The position numbers were made by a program, and so were the translations under genes. From Propionibacteriales bacterium (GTDB lineage Bacteria > Actinomycetota > Actinomycetes > Propionibacteriales > Nocardioidaceae), in the NCBI GenBank assembly GCA_026392465.1, contig JAPLCA010000018.1, positions 36,721-100,720 of the forward strand: a stretch of DNA of 64,000 nucleotides, written 5' to 3'. Below, one piece after another: positions 56,402 to 64,000 of this stretch; within the stretch, counting starts at the first letter, position 1, and each line of letters begins with the position of its first letter. A model generated the notes under the pieces. The model saw nothing but the letters and a program-made list of their open reading frames with translations, ran no database searches and was not told the origin of the DNA.

Positions 56402-57298
56402 TCACGACGTGCGGAGCGCCTCGATCCGCTCCAGCAGGAGCTGCAGCTCCTCGAGCACGACGTCGGGGTGCTCGACGGGGATGAAGTGGGTCGCGTCGAG
56501 CTGGCGGTAGCGGGAGCGCCTGACGTTCTGCGACGCCGTGTACATGTCGCGCGCCCCGGTGAGGACGTCCCAGCGGCCCGAGACGAACGTGGTCGGCACG
56601 TCGATGCTGGAGAGCCGCACCCGGGCGTGCTGGGACACGCCGAGGGCGAGTCGGGCGTACCAGGCGGGGTGCGTGGTGAAGAACTCCTTGACCATGGCCT
56701 GCAGGTCGGCCGTGTCGGCGACGGGGTCGATGAGCCGGGCCCGGCGCAGCAGGTCCGTCGTCGAGCGGGTCCAGGGGAGGCGGGTGGTCACCGGCGCGAG
56801 GCCGTGACCGGTCACCGTCGTCACCCGGGCGAGACCGACCATCAGCTGCCGGGCCAGGAACGGCGGGACGTGCAGGGGGGCGAGCATCGTCCCGAACGTG
56901 TTGCCCGGGACCCCCGCGACGGCCAGGATGCCCTCGACGCGCTCCGGATGGCGCCCCGCGAGCTCGAAGGCCACCGTCACGCCGGTCGACCAGCTCAGCA
57001 CGGGCGCGGACTCCAGGCCCGCGTCGTCCATCACGGCGAGCGCGTCCTCGACGAAGGAGTCGAGGTCGACGCGACCGTCCGCCGGACGGGCCGAGCCTCC
57101 GACGCCGCGATGGTTCCAGGAGACGATCCGCACGCCGCAGTCCGGGCTCAGCAGGGTGGGCCAGGCGTACGGGTTGGTGCCGAGGCCGTTGCACAGCAGC
57201 ACGGTCGGTCCGTCGGCGTCGTTGGTCCAGGCGCGCAGCCGCGTGCCGTCGGCGCTGATGACGTCGTGGAAGCGCACGAGGCCCGGGGTCTGGCTCAC
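56402..57298 (-). CDS. Alpha/beta-fold hydrolase
   Basis: 298 residues from GTG 57298-57296. Strand order and motifs of the alpha/beta hydrolase fold: VLLCNGLGTNPYAWPTLL (oxyanion loop), WNHRGVGGSARPADG, nucleophile elbow LSWSTGVTVAFE (GxSxG-like SWSTG), acid in SGRWDVLTGA, and His in DATHFIPVEHPD. Substrate unknown; esters, lactones or C-C bonds are possible. Single gene, no membrane segment. Confidence 0.85.
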   Translation of the reverse strand: MSQTPGLVRFHDVISADGTRLRAWTNDADGPTVLLCNGLGTNPYAWPTLLSPDCGVRIVSWNHRGVGGSARPADGRVDLDSFVEDALAVMDDAGLESAPVLSWSTGVTVAFELAGRHPERVEGILAVAGVPGNTFGTMLAPLHVPPFLARQLMVGLARVTTVTGHGLAPVTTRLPWTRSTTDLLRRARLIDPVADTADLQAMVKEFFTTHPAWYARLALGVSQHARVRLSSIDVPTTFVSGRWDVLTGARDMYTASQNVRRSRYRQLDATHFIPVEHPDVVLEELQLLLERIEALRTS

Positions 57299-57365
57299 GG
57301 GCGTCGATCCTGCCTGCTCGCGGGGGTGTCCGCAACGCGTTCGGCCGAACTCGACGGCGTGGTCC

Positions 57366-58217
57366 TCACCCGGACAGCCGTGCCTCGAGGGCGTCGGCGA
57401 AGGTCGCGGCGCCCGTGGGGGTGTGCGGCAGGAAGAACGACGGCTCCGTCAGCTCGAGCTCCATGAGGCGTGGCCGCCCGTCGGGCCCGGTCACGACGTC
57501 GACCCGGGCGTACAGGAGCTCGTGCCCGGTGAGCTCGCGTGCCACGCGCACCGTGTGCCGGGCGAAGGCCACCTGGTCGGCGGACGGCTCACGCGGCCCG
57601 ATGTCCTCCTTCAGCTCCGGGAGGCTCCGGGGGTCGTCGCCGCGGGCCAGGAGGGCACCCTTGCGGAAGGCGTGCGACACGGTCTCGCCGAAGAGCAGGA
57701 TGCCCGTCTCGCCCTCGGTGTCGACGGCGTCCACGTAGGGCTGCGTCATCGTGGGACGACCGGCGTCGAGGAGGCGACGGCTGTGGGCGACGGCCTGCTC
57801 GGGGTCGCTCCAGCGGGCGGTGTCGGCCGCGCCGGCCGAGACGGTCGGCTTCACCACCCACTCGTCGGCCTCCGGCAGGTCGGCGACGGAGCGCACGGAC
57901 CACGCCGTGGGCACGACGGCGACGCCGGCCTCGTCGAGGGCGCGCAGGTACGTCTTGTCGGTGTTCCACCGCAGCACGGACGCCGGGTTGGCGAGCCGCG
58001 GCACCTCCTCGGCCCACGTGAGGAACTCCGCGCGCCGAGGCACGTAGTCCCAGCAGGAGCGGACGACGACGAGGTCGTAGGCGGCCCAGTCGACCTCGGG
58101 GTCGTCCCAGACGGCCGTCTGCGCATCGATCCCGCGGGCGGTCACGGCCGCGGTGAGCAGGGGCAGGTCGGGGTCGTGGTGTCGGAAGTCCTTCCCGACG
58201 GCCCAGGCGATACGCAT
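57366..58217 (-). CDS. ATP-grasp family protein
   Basis: 283 residues. RimK-like ATP-grasp fold: WNTDKTYLRALDEAGVAVVP, EWVVKPTVSAGAADTARW (ATP-binding lysine and flexible loop), and the metal-binding C-terminal RLMELELTEPSFFLPHTP. Such proteins ligate a carboxylate to an amine or thiol, often an amino acid. Neither substrate nor partner is evident. The divergent gene at 58274 is a SatD-family regulator, and the 56 bases between them hold both promoters. Confidence 0.85.
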   Translation of the reverse strand: MRIAWAVGKDFRHHDPDLPLLTAAVTARGIDAQTAVWDDPEVDWAAYDLVVVRSCWDYVPRRAEFLTWAEEVPRLANPASVLRWNTDKTYLRALDEAGVAVVPTAWSVRSVADLPEADEWVVKPTVSAGAADTARWSDPEQAVAHSRRLLDAGRPTMTQPYVDAVDTEGETGILLFGETVSHAFRKGALLARGDDPRSLPELKEDIGPREPSADQVAFARHTVRVARELTGHELLYARVDVVTGPDGRPRLMELELTEPSFFLPHTPTGAATFADALEARLSG

Positions 58218-58246
58218 GAACCCATGATGTCAGGAGCAGATTCTGT

Positions 58247-58272
58247 CTTACCTGAAGGCATAGACTTACCTG
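58247..58272 (+). promoter_or_regulatory. Direct-repeat operator and leaderless promoter of the first satD-like gene
   Basis: CTTACCTG occurs at 58247-58254 and again at 58265-58272, 18 bases apart. The -10 hexamer TAGACT (58261-58266) is seven bases before ATG 58274 and overlaps the second copy. An HTH protein is encoded immediately downstream, so autoregulation is likely. Confidence 0.6.
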
Positions 58273-58273
58273 T

Positions 58274-58960
58274 ATGGCAGAGCTGCGGACGAGGGTGACG
58301 ATGATCGTCGACCTCGTCGGCTCCCGCCGGCACGCGGACCGCGCCTGGGTGCACCGGGCGTTCACGGAGGCCCTGGCCGCCGTCAACCGTGCGGTTCCCG
58401 CCGAGCAGCGGCTCGAGCCGACGGTCGGCGACGAGGCGCAGGCTCGCTACGCCACGGTCGAGGAGGCGCTGAGGTCCTCGCTGCTCCTGCGCCTCGAGCT
58501 CCCGGAGGAGCTCGACGCCCGCACCGGTGTCGGGGTGGGCCCCGTGCAGCACCTCGGGCAGGGTGCGGTCGGCCTGCTGCAGGACGGTCCGGGGTGGTGG
58601 GCCGCCCGGGACGCCATCAACGAGGCGAAGGCTCGCGAGACCGGGCGTGACCGCACGCTGCGAACCTGGTACGTCGTCGCCGACGGGGTGCCGTTCGGCC
58701 CCGAGCACCCGGACCCGGCGCACGTCGACGCCTTCCTGCTGCTGCGCGACGAGATCGTCAGCGGCATGCTGCCGCGGTCGCGTCGGCTGCTCCGGGGCGT
58801 GCTGGACGGCAGGACGCAGGCCGACCTCGCGGACGAGGAGGGCATCAGCGCCTCCGCGGTCTCGCAGAACCTGCGCCGCAGCGGCGCCTACGCGGTGCTG
58901 CACGCCCACGACCTGCTGCTGCACGGCACGGTCCTGACGCCTCCTGTCGCCGGTCAGTAG
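58274..58960 (+). CDS. SatD-family protein: cyclase-like domain plus HTH, copy 1
   Basis: 228 residues. The N-terminal part follows SatD-family signatures: MIVDLVGSRR (Asp13), EPTVGDEAQAR (Asp53), RTGVGVGPV and QDGPGWWAARDAI (104-114). The spacing of the two aspartates, D..GSR then VGDE, resembles the metal ligands of class III nucleotide cyclases. The C-terminus (about 185-212, TQADLADEEGISASAVSQNL) is a helix-turn-helix. Cyclase activity is unproven; it could be a nucleotide-sensing regulator. It converges on a three-TM gene with a seven-base overlap. A second SatD-like protein lies 700 bases away. Confidence 0.75.
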   Translation: MAELRTRVTMIVDLVGSRRHADRAWVHRAFTEALAAVNRAVPAEQRLEPTVGDEAQARYATVEEALRSSLLLRLELPEELDARTGVGVGPVQHLGQGAVGLLQDGPGWWAARDAINEAKARETGRDRTLRTWYVVADGVPFGPEHPDPAHVDAFLLLRDEIVSGMLPRSRRLLRGVLDGRTQADLADEEGISASAVSQNLRRSGAYAVLHAHDLLLHGTVLTPPVAGQ

Positions 58961-59526
58961 CCCACCAGTCCTGCGAGCAGGAAGAAGGGCACGGACGCGC
59001 CGGCCAGACGCATCGCCACGCGCACCCAGTGGTACTTGCGCGCCACGATCCGCGACAGCTCGTAGAGCTGGTGCCGGGTGCGGGCGGGCAGGGTCGGCGG
59101 CTGGGCGTCGAGCGAGGCGTCGAGGGCCTCCCGGGAGTCGAAGGCGGCGACGTGGCCCCAGTAGTACACCTGCGGCGAGGGCGGTGGGACGGTGAACCGC
59201 GGCCAGACGGCGAGCGCCGCCGCGCCGACGGACCCGGCGGCGAGCAGGGCGCCGACGTACCAGACGGCTCGCCCGCCGACGCTGAGCTCGGCGGGGCTCC
59301 AGTCCCGCGCGATGAGGCCGGCGAGGAGGGCCCCGAACCCGATGCCGAGCACGGCGAGCACCATCGACGCCTTGTGGTCGGCGGCGCCCACCTCGTTGCG
59401 GGCCTCGGCGAGGATGCTCAGCTCCACCTCGATCGCCTCGACCGGTGCGTCGACGGGAGCCTCGGCGGACGGCTCCAGCGGTGCGGGTGGGTCAGCGGCC
59501 GAGGGGTCGGCGGGCCGGTCGGTCAT
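58954..59526 (-). CDS. Three-TM protein resembling Pycsar TM effectors (DUF5706/PycTM-like)
   Basis: 190 residues from ATG 59526-59524, chosen because GAGAGGAG lies just upstream. After a 30-residue Pro/Ala/Glu tail comes AEARNEVGAADHKASMVLAV, with the AADHKAS motif (48-54) seen at the first helix of PycTM/DUF5706 proteins. Membrane helices lie at about 55-73, 88-108 and 172-190, and the YELSRIVARKYHWVRVAM stretch precedes the last one. Known PycTM proteins damage the membrane when cyclic pyrimidine nucleotides are made during phage infection. Flanking SatD-like proteins with cyclase-like motifs make that reading attractive here. Family resemblance is by eye. Confidence 0.65.
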   Translation of the reverse strand: MTDRPADPSAADPPAPLEPSAEAPVDAPVEAIEVELSILAEARNEVGAADHKASMVLAVLGIGFGALLAGLIARDWSPAELSVGGRAVWYVGALLAAGSVGAAALAVWPRFTVPPPSPQVYYWGHVAAFDSREALDASLDAQPPTLPARTRHQLYELSRIVARKYHWVRVAMRLAGASVPFFLLAGLVGY

Positions 59527-59602
59527 GGTGCTCCTCTCCGCCGTCATCGTGCCACGAGGGTCGGACGCCCCTCGCCCGGCGCAGTCCCCTGGAGCAGCCC
59601 GG

Positions 59603-59655
59603 ATCAAGCCTGCATGCCTGATATGCGTGAATCAAGCCTCAAGGCTTGATAGGGT
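59603..59655 (+). promoter_or_regulatory. Palindromic operators and leaderless promoter of the second satD-like gene
   Basis: ATCAAGCCT-CA-AGGCTTGAT at 59631-59650 is a perfect 9-bp inverted repeat. A second, imperfect copy ATCAAGCCT-GC-ATGCCTGAT lies at 59603-59622, 28 bases upstream. The -10 hexamer TAGGGT (59650-59655) begins at the last base of the palindrome, six bases before ATG 59662, so occupancy would block transcription. The site is probably bound by the downstream HTH protein. Confidence 0.7.
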
Positions 59656-59661
59656 GGGGAC

Positions 59662-60261
59662 ATGTTCGCCCTCACGCTCGACCAGCGCCGGAGCCGGCAG
59701 ACGGCCGACGGGGTCCCCGCCCTCCTGCGCACGTTGGACGGGACGCCGACGGTGCGCGGCTTCGAACGCACCGTCGGCGACGAGGTGCAGGCCCTCGTGG
59801 ACGACCCCGTGACCGCGGTCGACGTCGTGGTGCTGGTCGCCCGAGCCCAGCGCTGGTGGGTCGGGGTCGGGGTCGGCGACGTCGAGACCCCGCTGCCGAC
59901 GTCGGTGCGGGCCGCCCGAGGGCCTGCGCTGTACGCCGCCCGGACGGCGGTCGAACGTGCGGCGCGCTGCACCGCGGGCGTCGCGCTCGACGTGGGGACG
60001 GGCCGCGACGAGGCGGCCGGCACCGACGCCGAGACCGCGCTGCAGGTGCTGGCGCGGCTCGTCGCCGACCGGTCGACGGACGGGCAGCAGGCCGTCGACG
60101 TGCTCGAGCGGCACACCACGCAACGGGCCGCGGCGCAGGAGCTCGGGATCACCCCCCAGGCCATGAGCGCAAGGCTCCAGGTGGCCCGCCGCGACGACGA
60201 GCAGCGGCTGCGCGACCTTGCCGCGCGGCTGCTCGCGCGGGCCGACGGTGCGGCGACGTGA
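59662..60261 (+). CDS. SatD-family-like protein: cyclase-like domain plus HTH, copy 2
   Basis: 199 residues. Shorter and more divergent than copy 1 but with the same frame of motifs: LTLDQRRSR (Asp7), FERTVGDEVQALV (Asp40), WWVGVGVGDV and ARGPALYAARTAV, where the Asp of DGP is lost. The C-terminal HTH is AAAQELGITPQAMSARLQVA (about 155-174). Leaderless start with overlapping palindromic operators. It transcribes away from the PycTM-like gene. Regulatory function is likely; nucleotide chemistry is only suggested by the conserved aspartates. Confidence 0.65.
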   Translation: MFALTLDQRRSRQTADGVPALLRTLDGTPTVRGFERTVGDEVQALVDDPVTAVDVVVLVARAQRWWVGVGVGDVETPLPTSVRAARGPALYAARTAVERAARCTAGVALDVGTGRDEAAGTDAETALQVLARLVADRSTDGQQAVDVLERHTTQRAAAQELGITPQAMSARLQVARRDDEQRLRDLAARLLARADGAAT

Positions 60262-60290
60262 CCAGCGGACGCCGCCGAGCCGCCCGGTCG

Positions 60291-60296
60291 TAGGAT
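60291..60296 (+). promoter_or_regulatory. -10 hexamer of leaderless ilvD promoter
   Basis: TAGGAT lies seven bases before ATG 60304; no Shine-Dalgarno. Confidence 0.55.
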
Positions 60297-60303
60297 CAGC
60301 CCC

Positions 60304-62022
60304 ATGCCCAGCGAGACCCCCGAACGCCGCCCCGCCCCGACGCCGGAGCCCGGCGTCGACATCAAGCCCCGCAGTCGCGACGTCACCGACGGTCTCGAGA
60401 AGACCGCCGCGCGCGGCATGCTGCGTGCGGTGGGCATGGGCGACGAGGACTGGCCGAAGCCGCAGGTCGGCGTCGCGTCGAGCTGGAACGAGATCACGCC
60501 CTGCAACCTCTCCCTCGACCGGCTCGCCAAGGCGGTCAAGACCGGTGTGCACGCGGCCGGCGGCTACCCCCTGGAGTTCGGCACCATCAGCGTCTCCGAC
60601 GGCATCAGCATGGGTCACGAGGGCATGCACTTCTCGCTCGTCAGCCGCGAGATCATCGCCGACTCAGTCGAGACCGTGATGATGGCCGAGCGGCTCGACG
60701 GCTCGGTGCTCCTGGCCGGCTGCGACAAGAGCCTGCCCGGCATGCTCATGGCCGCGGCGCGCCTCGACCTGTCCAGCGTGTTCCTCTACGCCGGCTCGAT
60801 CATGCCCGGCAACGTCGACGGCAAGGACGTCACGATCATCGACGCCTTCGAGGCCGTCGGCGCGTGCATCAAGGGACTCATCACCCGCGAGGAGGTCGAC
60901 CGCATCGAGCGGGCGATCTGTCCCGGCGAGGGTGCCTGCGGCGGCATGTACACCGCCAACACGATGGCCTCCGCCGCGGAGGCGCTCGGCATGAGCCTGC
61001 CCGGCTCGGCCGCCCCGCCCGCGCCGGACCGTCGCCGTGACGACTACGCCGCCAAGTCGGGCGAGGCCGTCGTCGAGCTGCTCCGCCGGGGCATCACCAC
61101 CCGCGACATCATGACGCTCGAGGCGTTCGAGAACGCCATCACGGTCGTGATGGCGCTCGGCGGCTCCACCAACGCGGTGCTGCACCTGCTCGCCATCGCC
61201 CGCGAGGCCGGCGTGCCGCTCACGCTCGACGACTTCAACCGCGTCGGCGACAAGGTCCCGCACCTCGGCGACCTCAAGCCGTTCGGTCGCTACGTCATGA
61301 ACGACGTCGACAAGGTCGGCGGCATCCCGGTCATCATGAAGGCGCTGCTCGACGCCGGCCTCATGCACGGCGACGTCATGACGGTGACCGGTCGCACCAT
61401 GGCCGAGAACCTCGCCGACATCGACCTCGGCCTCGACGGCGACATCATCCGCCCGCTCGACGCGCCCATCCACAAGACCGGTGGGCTCACGATCCTGCGC
61501 GGCTCCCTCGCACCTGAGGGCGCCGTCGTGAAGAGCGCCGGGTTCGACTCCGACGTCTTCCGGGGCACGGCCCGGGTGTTCGACGGCGAGCGGGCCGCGA
61601 TGGACGCGCTCGAGGACGGCACGATCACCGCCGGCGACGTCGTGGTCATCCGCAACGAGGGACCGAAGGGCGGACCGGGGATGCGCGAGATGCTCGCCAT
61701 CACGGGCGCCATCAAGGGCGCCGGCCTCGGCAAGGACGTCCTGCTGCTCACCGACGGCCGCTTCTCGGGCGGGACCACCGGCCTGTGCGTCGGCCACGTC
61801 GCCCCCGAGGCCGTCGACGGCGGACCCATCGCGTTCGTGCGCGACGGCGACCCGATCACGCTCGACGTCGCGAACCGCACCCTCGAGGTCGAGATCGACG
61901 ACGACGAGCTGGAGCGTCGCAAGGTCGGCTGGGAGCCCGCGGCCCCGAAGTACACGTCCGGCGTGCTCGCCAAGTACCGCAAGCTCGTCAGCTCCGCGGC
62001 GCACGGCGCCGTCACCGGGTAG
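60304..62022 (+). CDS. ilvD: Dihydroxy-acid dehydratase
   Basis: 572 residues. It dehydrates dihydroxy-isovalerate and its homologue in branched-chain amino-acid synthesis. Iron-sulfur cysteines are visible in [24 protein letters not shown] and [20 protein letters not shown]. The C-terminal [18 protein letters not shown] is also typical. Complete. It shares one base with the next gene. Confidence 0.97.
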   Translation: MPSETPERRPAPTPEPGVDIKPRSRDVTDGLEKTAARGMLRAVGMGDEDWPKPQVGVASSWNEITPCNLSLDRLAKAVKTGVHAAGGYPLEFGTISVSDGISMGHEGMHFSLVSREIIADSVETVMMAERLDGSVLLAGCDKSLPGMLMAAARLDLSSVFLYAGSIMPGNVDGKDVTIIDAFEAVGACIKGLITREEVDRIERAICPGEGACGGMYTANTMASAAEALGMSLPGSAAPPAPDRRRDDYAAKSGEAVVELLRRGITTRDIMTLEAFENAITVVMALGGSTNAVLHLLAIAREAGVPLTLDDFNRVGDKVPHLGDLKPFGRYVMNDVDKVGGIPVIMKALLDAGLMHGDVMTVTGRTMAENLADIDLGLDGDIIRPLDAPIHKTGGLTILRGSLAPEGAVVKSAGFDSDVFRGTARVFDGERAAMDALEDGTITAGDVVVIRNEGPKGGPGMREMLAITGAIKGAGLGKDVLLLTDGRFSGGTTGLCVGHVAPEAVDGGPIAFVRDGDPITLDVANRTLEVEIDDDELERRKVGWEPAAPKYTSGVLAKYRKLVSSAAHGAVTG

Positions 62023-63473
62023 TGCCCGACTTCAGCGACGAGGAGCTCGCGACCGCCCTCAAGGTCCTCGGCGAGGCGCAGTTCCTGGGCGAGGACGACG
62101 AGGCGTACGTCGCGCTGCGTCGTGCCTGCGGTGCGTTCTACAAGGACGTCAAGAAGCAGCGGCGGCGCGCGGCCCGCGAGGCGACGGCCGCCGCCGACCG
62201 CGAGGTCGTCGAGCGCACCGCGACCGGCTCGGCCCAGCGCATCGACGACGAGACGGCGGGCATCGCGCTGACCTCGACGGCGCGCGGCGCCACGGCGGGG
62301 GTCCTCCAGGTGCCCCGCGGGTGCTACATCTGCAAGCGCAAGTTCACGCTCGTCGACGCCTTCTACCACCAGCTGTGCCCCGAGTGCGCGGCCATGAGCC
62401 ACGCCAAGCGCGACGCCCGGACCGACCTGACCGGCCGGCGGGCGCTGCTCACCGGGGGACGGGCCAAGATCGGCATGTACATCGCGCTGCGGCTGCTCCG
62501 CGACGGCGCGGAGACCACCATCACGACCCGCTTCCCGCGGGACGCGGTGCGACGGTTCGCGAGCCTGCCCGACAGCGCCGACTGGATGCACCGGCTGCGG
62601 GTCGTGGGCATCGACCTGCGTGACCCCGCCCAGGTGGTCGGGCTGGCCGACGACCTCGCAGCGCGCGGGCACCTCGACATCATCATCAACAACGCGGCGC
62701 AGACAGTCCGGCGCTCGCCGGGCGCCTACGGTCCGCTGGCGGAGGCTGAGAACGTGCCCCTGCCGCCCGGGCTGAGCCACGAGACCGGGGGACCGGAGCT
62801 CGTCACCTTCGGCCACACGAGCGACCTGCACCCCGCCGCGCTGGTCGGCTCGGTCGAGTCGCACCCCGTGCTCGCCGCCGACGCGGTCACCGCCGACCGG
62901 CTCTCCGAGCGGCTCGAGGAGGCGATGACGGCAGGCTCGGCCGACCTGGACCGCATCGACGCCGGCGGGCTCGTGCCCGACGTCGTCGACACCAACAGCT
63001 GGGTGCAGACGGTGTCCGAGGTCGACGCCCTCGAGCTCCTCGAGGTCCAGCTCTGCAACCAGACGGCCCCGTTCATCCTCATCAGCCGACTGCGCCCCTC
63101 GCTCGCCGCATCGCCCGCGCGACGGACCTACGTCGTCAACGTCTCGGCGATGGAGGGCCAGTTCTCCCGCCGGTACAAGGGTCCGGGCCACCCGCACACG
63201 AACATGAGCAAGGCCGCGCTGAACATGCTCACCCGGACGAGCGCGGGGGAGATGCTCGAGACCGACGGGATCCTCATGACGGCCGTCGACACCGGCTGGA
63301 TCACCGACGAACGCCCCCACACCACCAAGGTCCGGCTCGCGCAGGAGGGGTTCAAGGCACCCCTCGACCTCGTCGACGGAGCGGCCCGCGTGTACGACCC
63401 GATCGTGCGCGGCGAGGCGGGCGAGGACGTCCACGGCGTCTTCCTCAAGGACTACGCCGTCTCGCCCTGGTGA
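62022..63473 (+). CDS. Short-chain dehydrogenase-like protein with N-terminal zinc knuckle
   Basis: 483 residues from GTG 62022, coupled to the ilvD stop. About 95 N-terminal residues are helical and basic. A CYICKRKF...CPECA knuckle follows (about 101-125), then an SDR Rossmann domain (ALLTGGRAKIGMYIALRL; DIIINNAAQTVRRSPG). The Ser of the active site is kept (VVNVSAMEGQF), but at the place of the YxxxK tyrosine the sequence reads TNMSK, so Thr replaces Tyr while Lys stays. Function unknown; proteins of this layout occur widely as uncharacterised SDRs. The extra zinc region could bind nucleic acid or a partner. Confidence 0.8.
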   Translation: MPDFSDEELATALKVLGEAQFLGEDDEAYVALRRACGAFYKDVKKQRRRAAREATAAADREVVERTATGSAQRIDDETAGIALTSTARGATAGVLQVPRGCYICKRKFTLVDAFYHQLCPECAAMSHAKRDARTDLTGRRALLTGGRAKIGMYIALRLLRDGAETTITTRFPRDAVRRFASLPDSADWMHRLRVVGIDLRDPAQVVGLADDLAARGHLDIIINNAAQTVRRSPGAYGPLAEAENVPLPPGLSHETGGPELVTFGHTSDLHPAALVGSVESHPVLAADAVTADRLSERLEEAMTAGSADLDRIDAGGLVPDVVDTNSWVQTVSEVDALELLEVQLCNQTAPFILISRLRPSLAASPARRTYVVNVSAMEGQFSRRYKGPGHPHTNMSKAALNMLTRTSAGEMLETDGILMTAVDTGWITDERPHTTKVRLAQEGFKAPLDLVDGAARVYDPIVRGEAGEDVHGVFLKDYAVSPW

Positions 63474-63654
63474 GGTCGGGACTCGTCCGGCGGGTGCGTC
63501 GGTGGGGCTTGTCTCTCGGGTGGGGCTGCGCTGGCGCGGCTTCGACTCGTCCTGCGCTCCGAAAGGGCCTCGACCGGGCGGCTGGCGGGCCGGTGGGCTG
63601 GGTTCTCGGGCTGTGGCTCGCGGTGGACGCAAGACTCTGCGTTTGCGTGTGCCG

Positions 63655-63704
63655 GCGGTGGATCTGCCACCTTCTGAGCGCTGTTCAGGTGGCGGATCCA
63701 CCGC
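63655..63704. repeat. 18-bp hairpin, module B, second copy
   Basis: GCGGTGGATCTGCCACCT (63655-63672) pairs with 63687-63704 with a single G-T wobble (GGCGGATCC in place of GGCAGATCC). The loop is 14 bases, as in copy 1. Confidence 0.9.
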
Positions 63705-63722
63705 TGAGGGGGCGAGGGGCGT

Positions 63723-63772
63723 GAAGGATTCTTCCTTCTCGTGGACCGTTCCACGAGAAGGAAGAATCCTTC
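63723..63772. repeat. 23-bp perfect hairpin, module C, second copy
   Basis: Arms 63723-63745 and 63750-63772 are exact complements around a CCGT loop. Copy 1 has one arm mismatch and a GCGT loop. Confidence 0.92.
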
Positions 63773-63916
63773 GTCTCCCCAACGCAAAGGGCACCCAAGA
63801 TTCTGCATTCACGCGAACGAGACCGAACGCTTCTGCGTTCACCACGGGATCCCGTAGCAAACGCAGGGTGGTCTCAACCGGTAGTTGCAAGACGATGTGA
63901 CTACTGGAGGTGGGCG

Positions 63917-64000
63917 ATGTCTGGTTCTCGGTTGGTCGAGGGTGAGCGGTGGGTGATCGAGCGTGGTCTGGAGGCGGGGCTGACGCAGGGGCAGATCGCA
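63917..64000 (+). CDS. IS30-family transposase, N-terminal fragment
   Basis: Starts at ATG 63917 with CTGGAGG upstream and runs off the window after 28 codons. GERWVIERGLEAGLTQGQIA matches the HTH_38 start of IS30-type transposases. The likely left end of the element is in GTGGTCTCAACCGGTAGTTG near 63869-63889, but the partner terminus is outside the window, so this is unconfirmed. Confidence 0.75.
   Translation, partial: MSGSRLVEGERWVIERGLEAGLTQGQIA

Larger units (their letters stand above)
63474..63916. repeat. Non-coding block of nested hairpins, copy 2
   Basis: No gene in 443 bases. It shares modules, in the same order, with 50595-51352: CTCCGAAAGGGCCTCGACCGG at 63557-63577, GCAAGA(C)TCTGCGTT, the module B hairpin, the module C hairpin and GTCTCCCCAACGCAAAGGGC plus CACCCAAGAT. 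The right part (about 63840-63916) differs and leads to the IS30-type transposase gene. As in copy 1, the block begins right after a stop codon. Confidence 0.85.

Noticed and set aside
58274..60261. Firm assignment as a Pycsar system
   Set aside because: Gene orientations differ from known Pycsar operons, and the SatD family has other proposed roles; kept as a hypothesis only.
63474..64000. Complete insertion sequence
   Set aside because: Only the first 28 codons of the transposase are inside the window and the second terminal repeat cannot be seen.

Overview
The window is a very GC-rich actinobacterial chromosome segment. G/C-ended codons dominate every real gene, GTG starts are common, and there is an imuA'-imuB-dnaE2 mutasome, a crotonyl-CoA carboxylase/reductase and a maltosyltransferase-like protein. 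Gene content and style suggest Nocardioidaceae (Nocardioides/Aeromicrobium-like). That is an inference: there is no rRNA gene, and I saw no tRNA.

Layout. 1-5.6 kb: a lipoprotein start, a 3-hydroxyacyl-CoA dehydrogenase, small proteins, a DivIVA-like coiled-coil protein, ccr and an epimerase. 5.7-10.25 kb: a compact accessory cassette of two HTH-only LysR-like regulators, a 73-residue cationic four-cysteine peptide, a PqqD-like/M50 protease fusion, an ABC ATPase, a permease and a small membrane protein; it reads as an undescribed bacteriocin/RiPP locus. 10.3-19.9 kb: thiolase, MeaB GTPase, a YbbN-like protein, membrane and lipoproteins, a GNAT-Nudix fusion, a degenerate GlgE-like protein and an enoyl-CoA hydratase. 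With ccr, the epimerase and etfBA these form a dispersed short-chain acyl-CoA / ethylmalonyl-CoA theme. 20-24.2 kb: a giant Ala/Glu coiled-coil protein with expanding 30-bp repeats whose reading frame seems to continue, past an A7 run, into a downstream membrane-anchored ORF. 24.4-31.8 kb: etfBA and a complete dipeptide/oligopeptide ABC transporter. 31.8-37.7 kb: an SOS-box-controlled translesion mutagenesis cassette.

37.7-51.3 kb: an Eis-type acetyltransferase, an NrtR-like regulator with nadABC and a NifS-like desulfurase, then iscS-mnmA, a MetE-like protein, ligA, and a 0.75-kb non-coding block of nested hairpins and 31-bp tandem repeats. 51.3-58.2 kb: ppk2, gatCAB, a SanA-like protein, an alpha/beta hydrolase and an ATP-grasp protein. 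58.2-60.3 kb: two SatD-family proteins (cyclase-like N-terminus plus HTH, each with a repeat operator over a leaderless promoter) flanking a three-TM protein resembling Pycsar TM effectors. 60.3-64 kb: ilvD, a zinc-knuckle SDR protein, a second copy of the hairpin element, and the start of an IS30-type transposase cut by the window end.

A recurrent feature is a TANNNT-type -10 hexamer six to seven bases before the start codon with no Shine-Dalgarno, i.e. leaderless transcripts. It decides several starts, including that of ligA.
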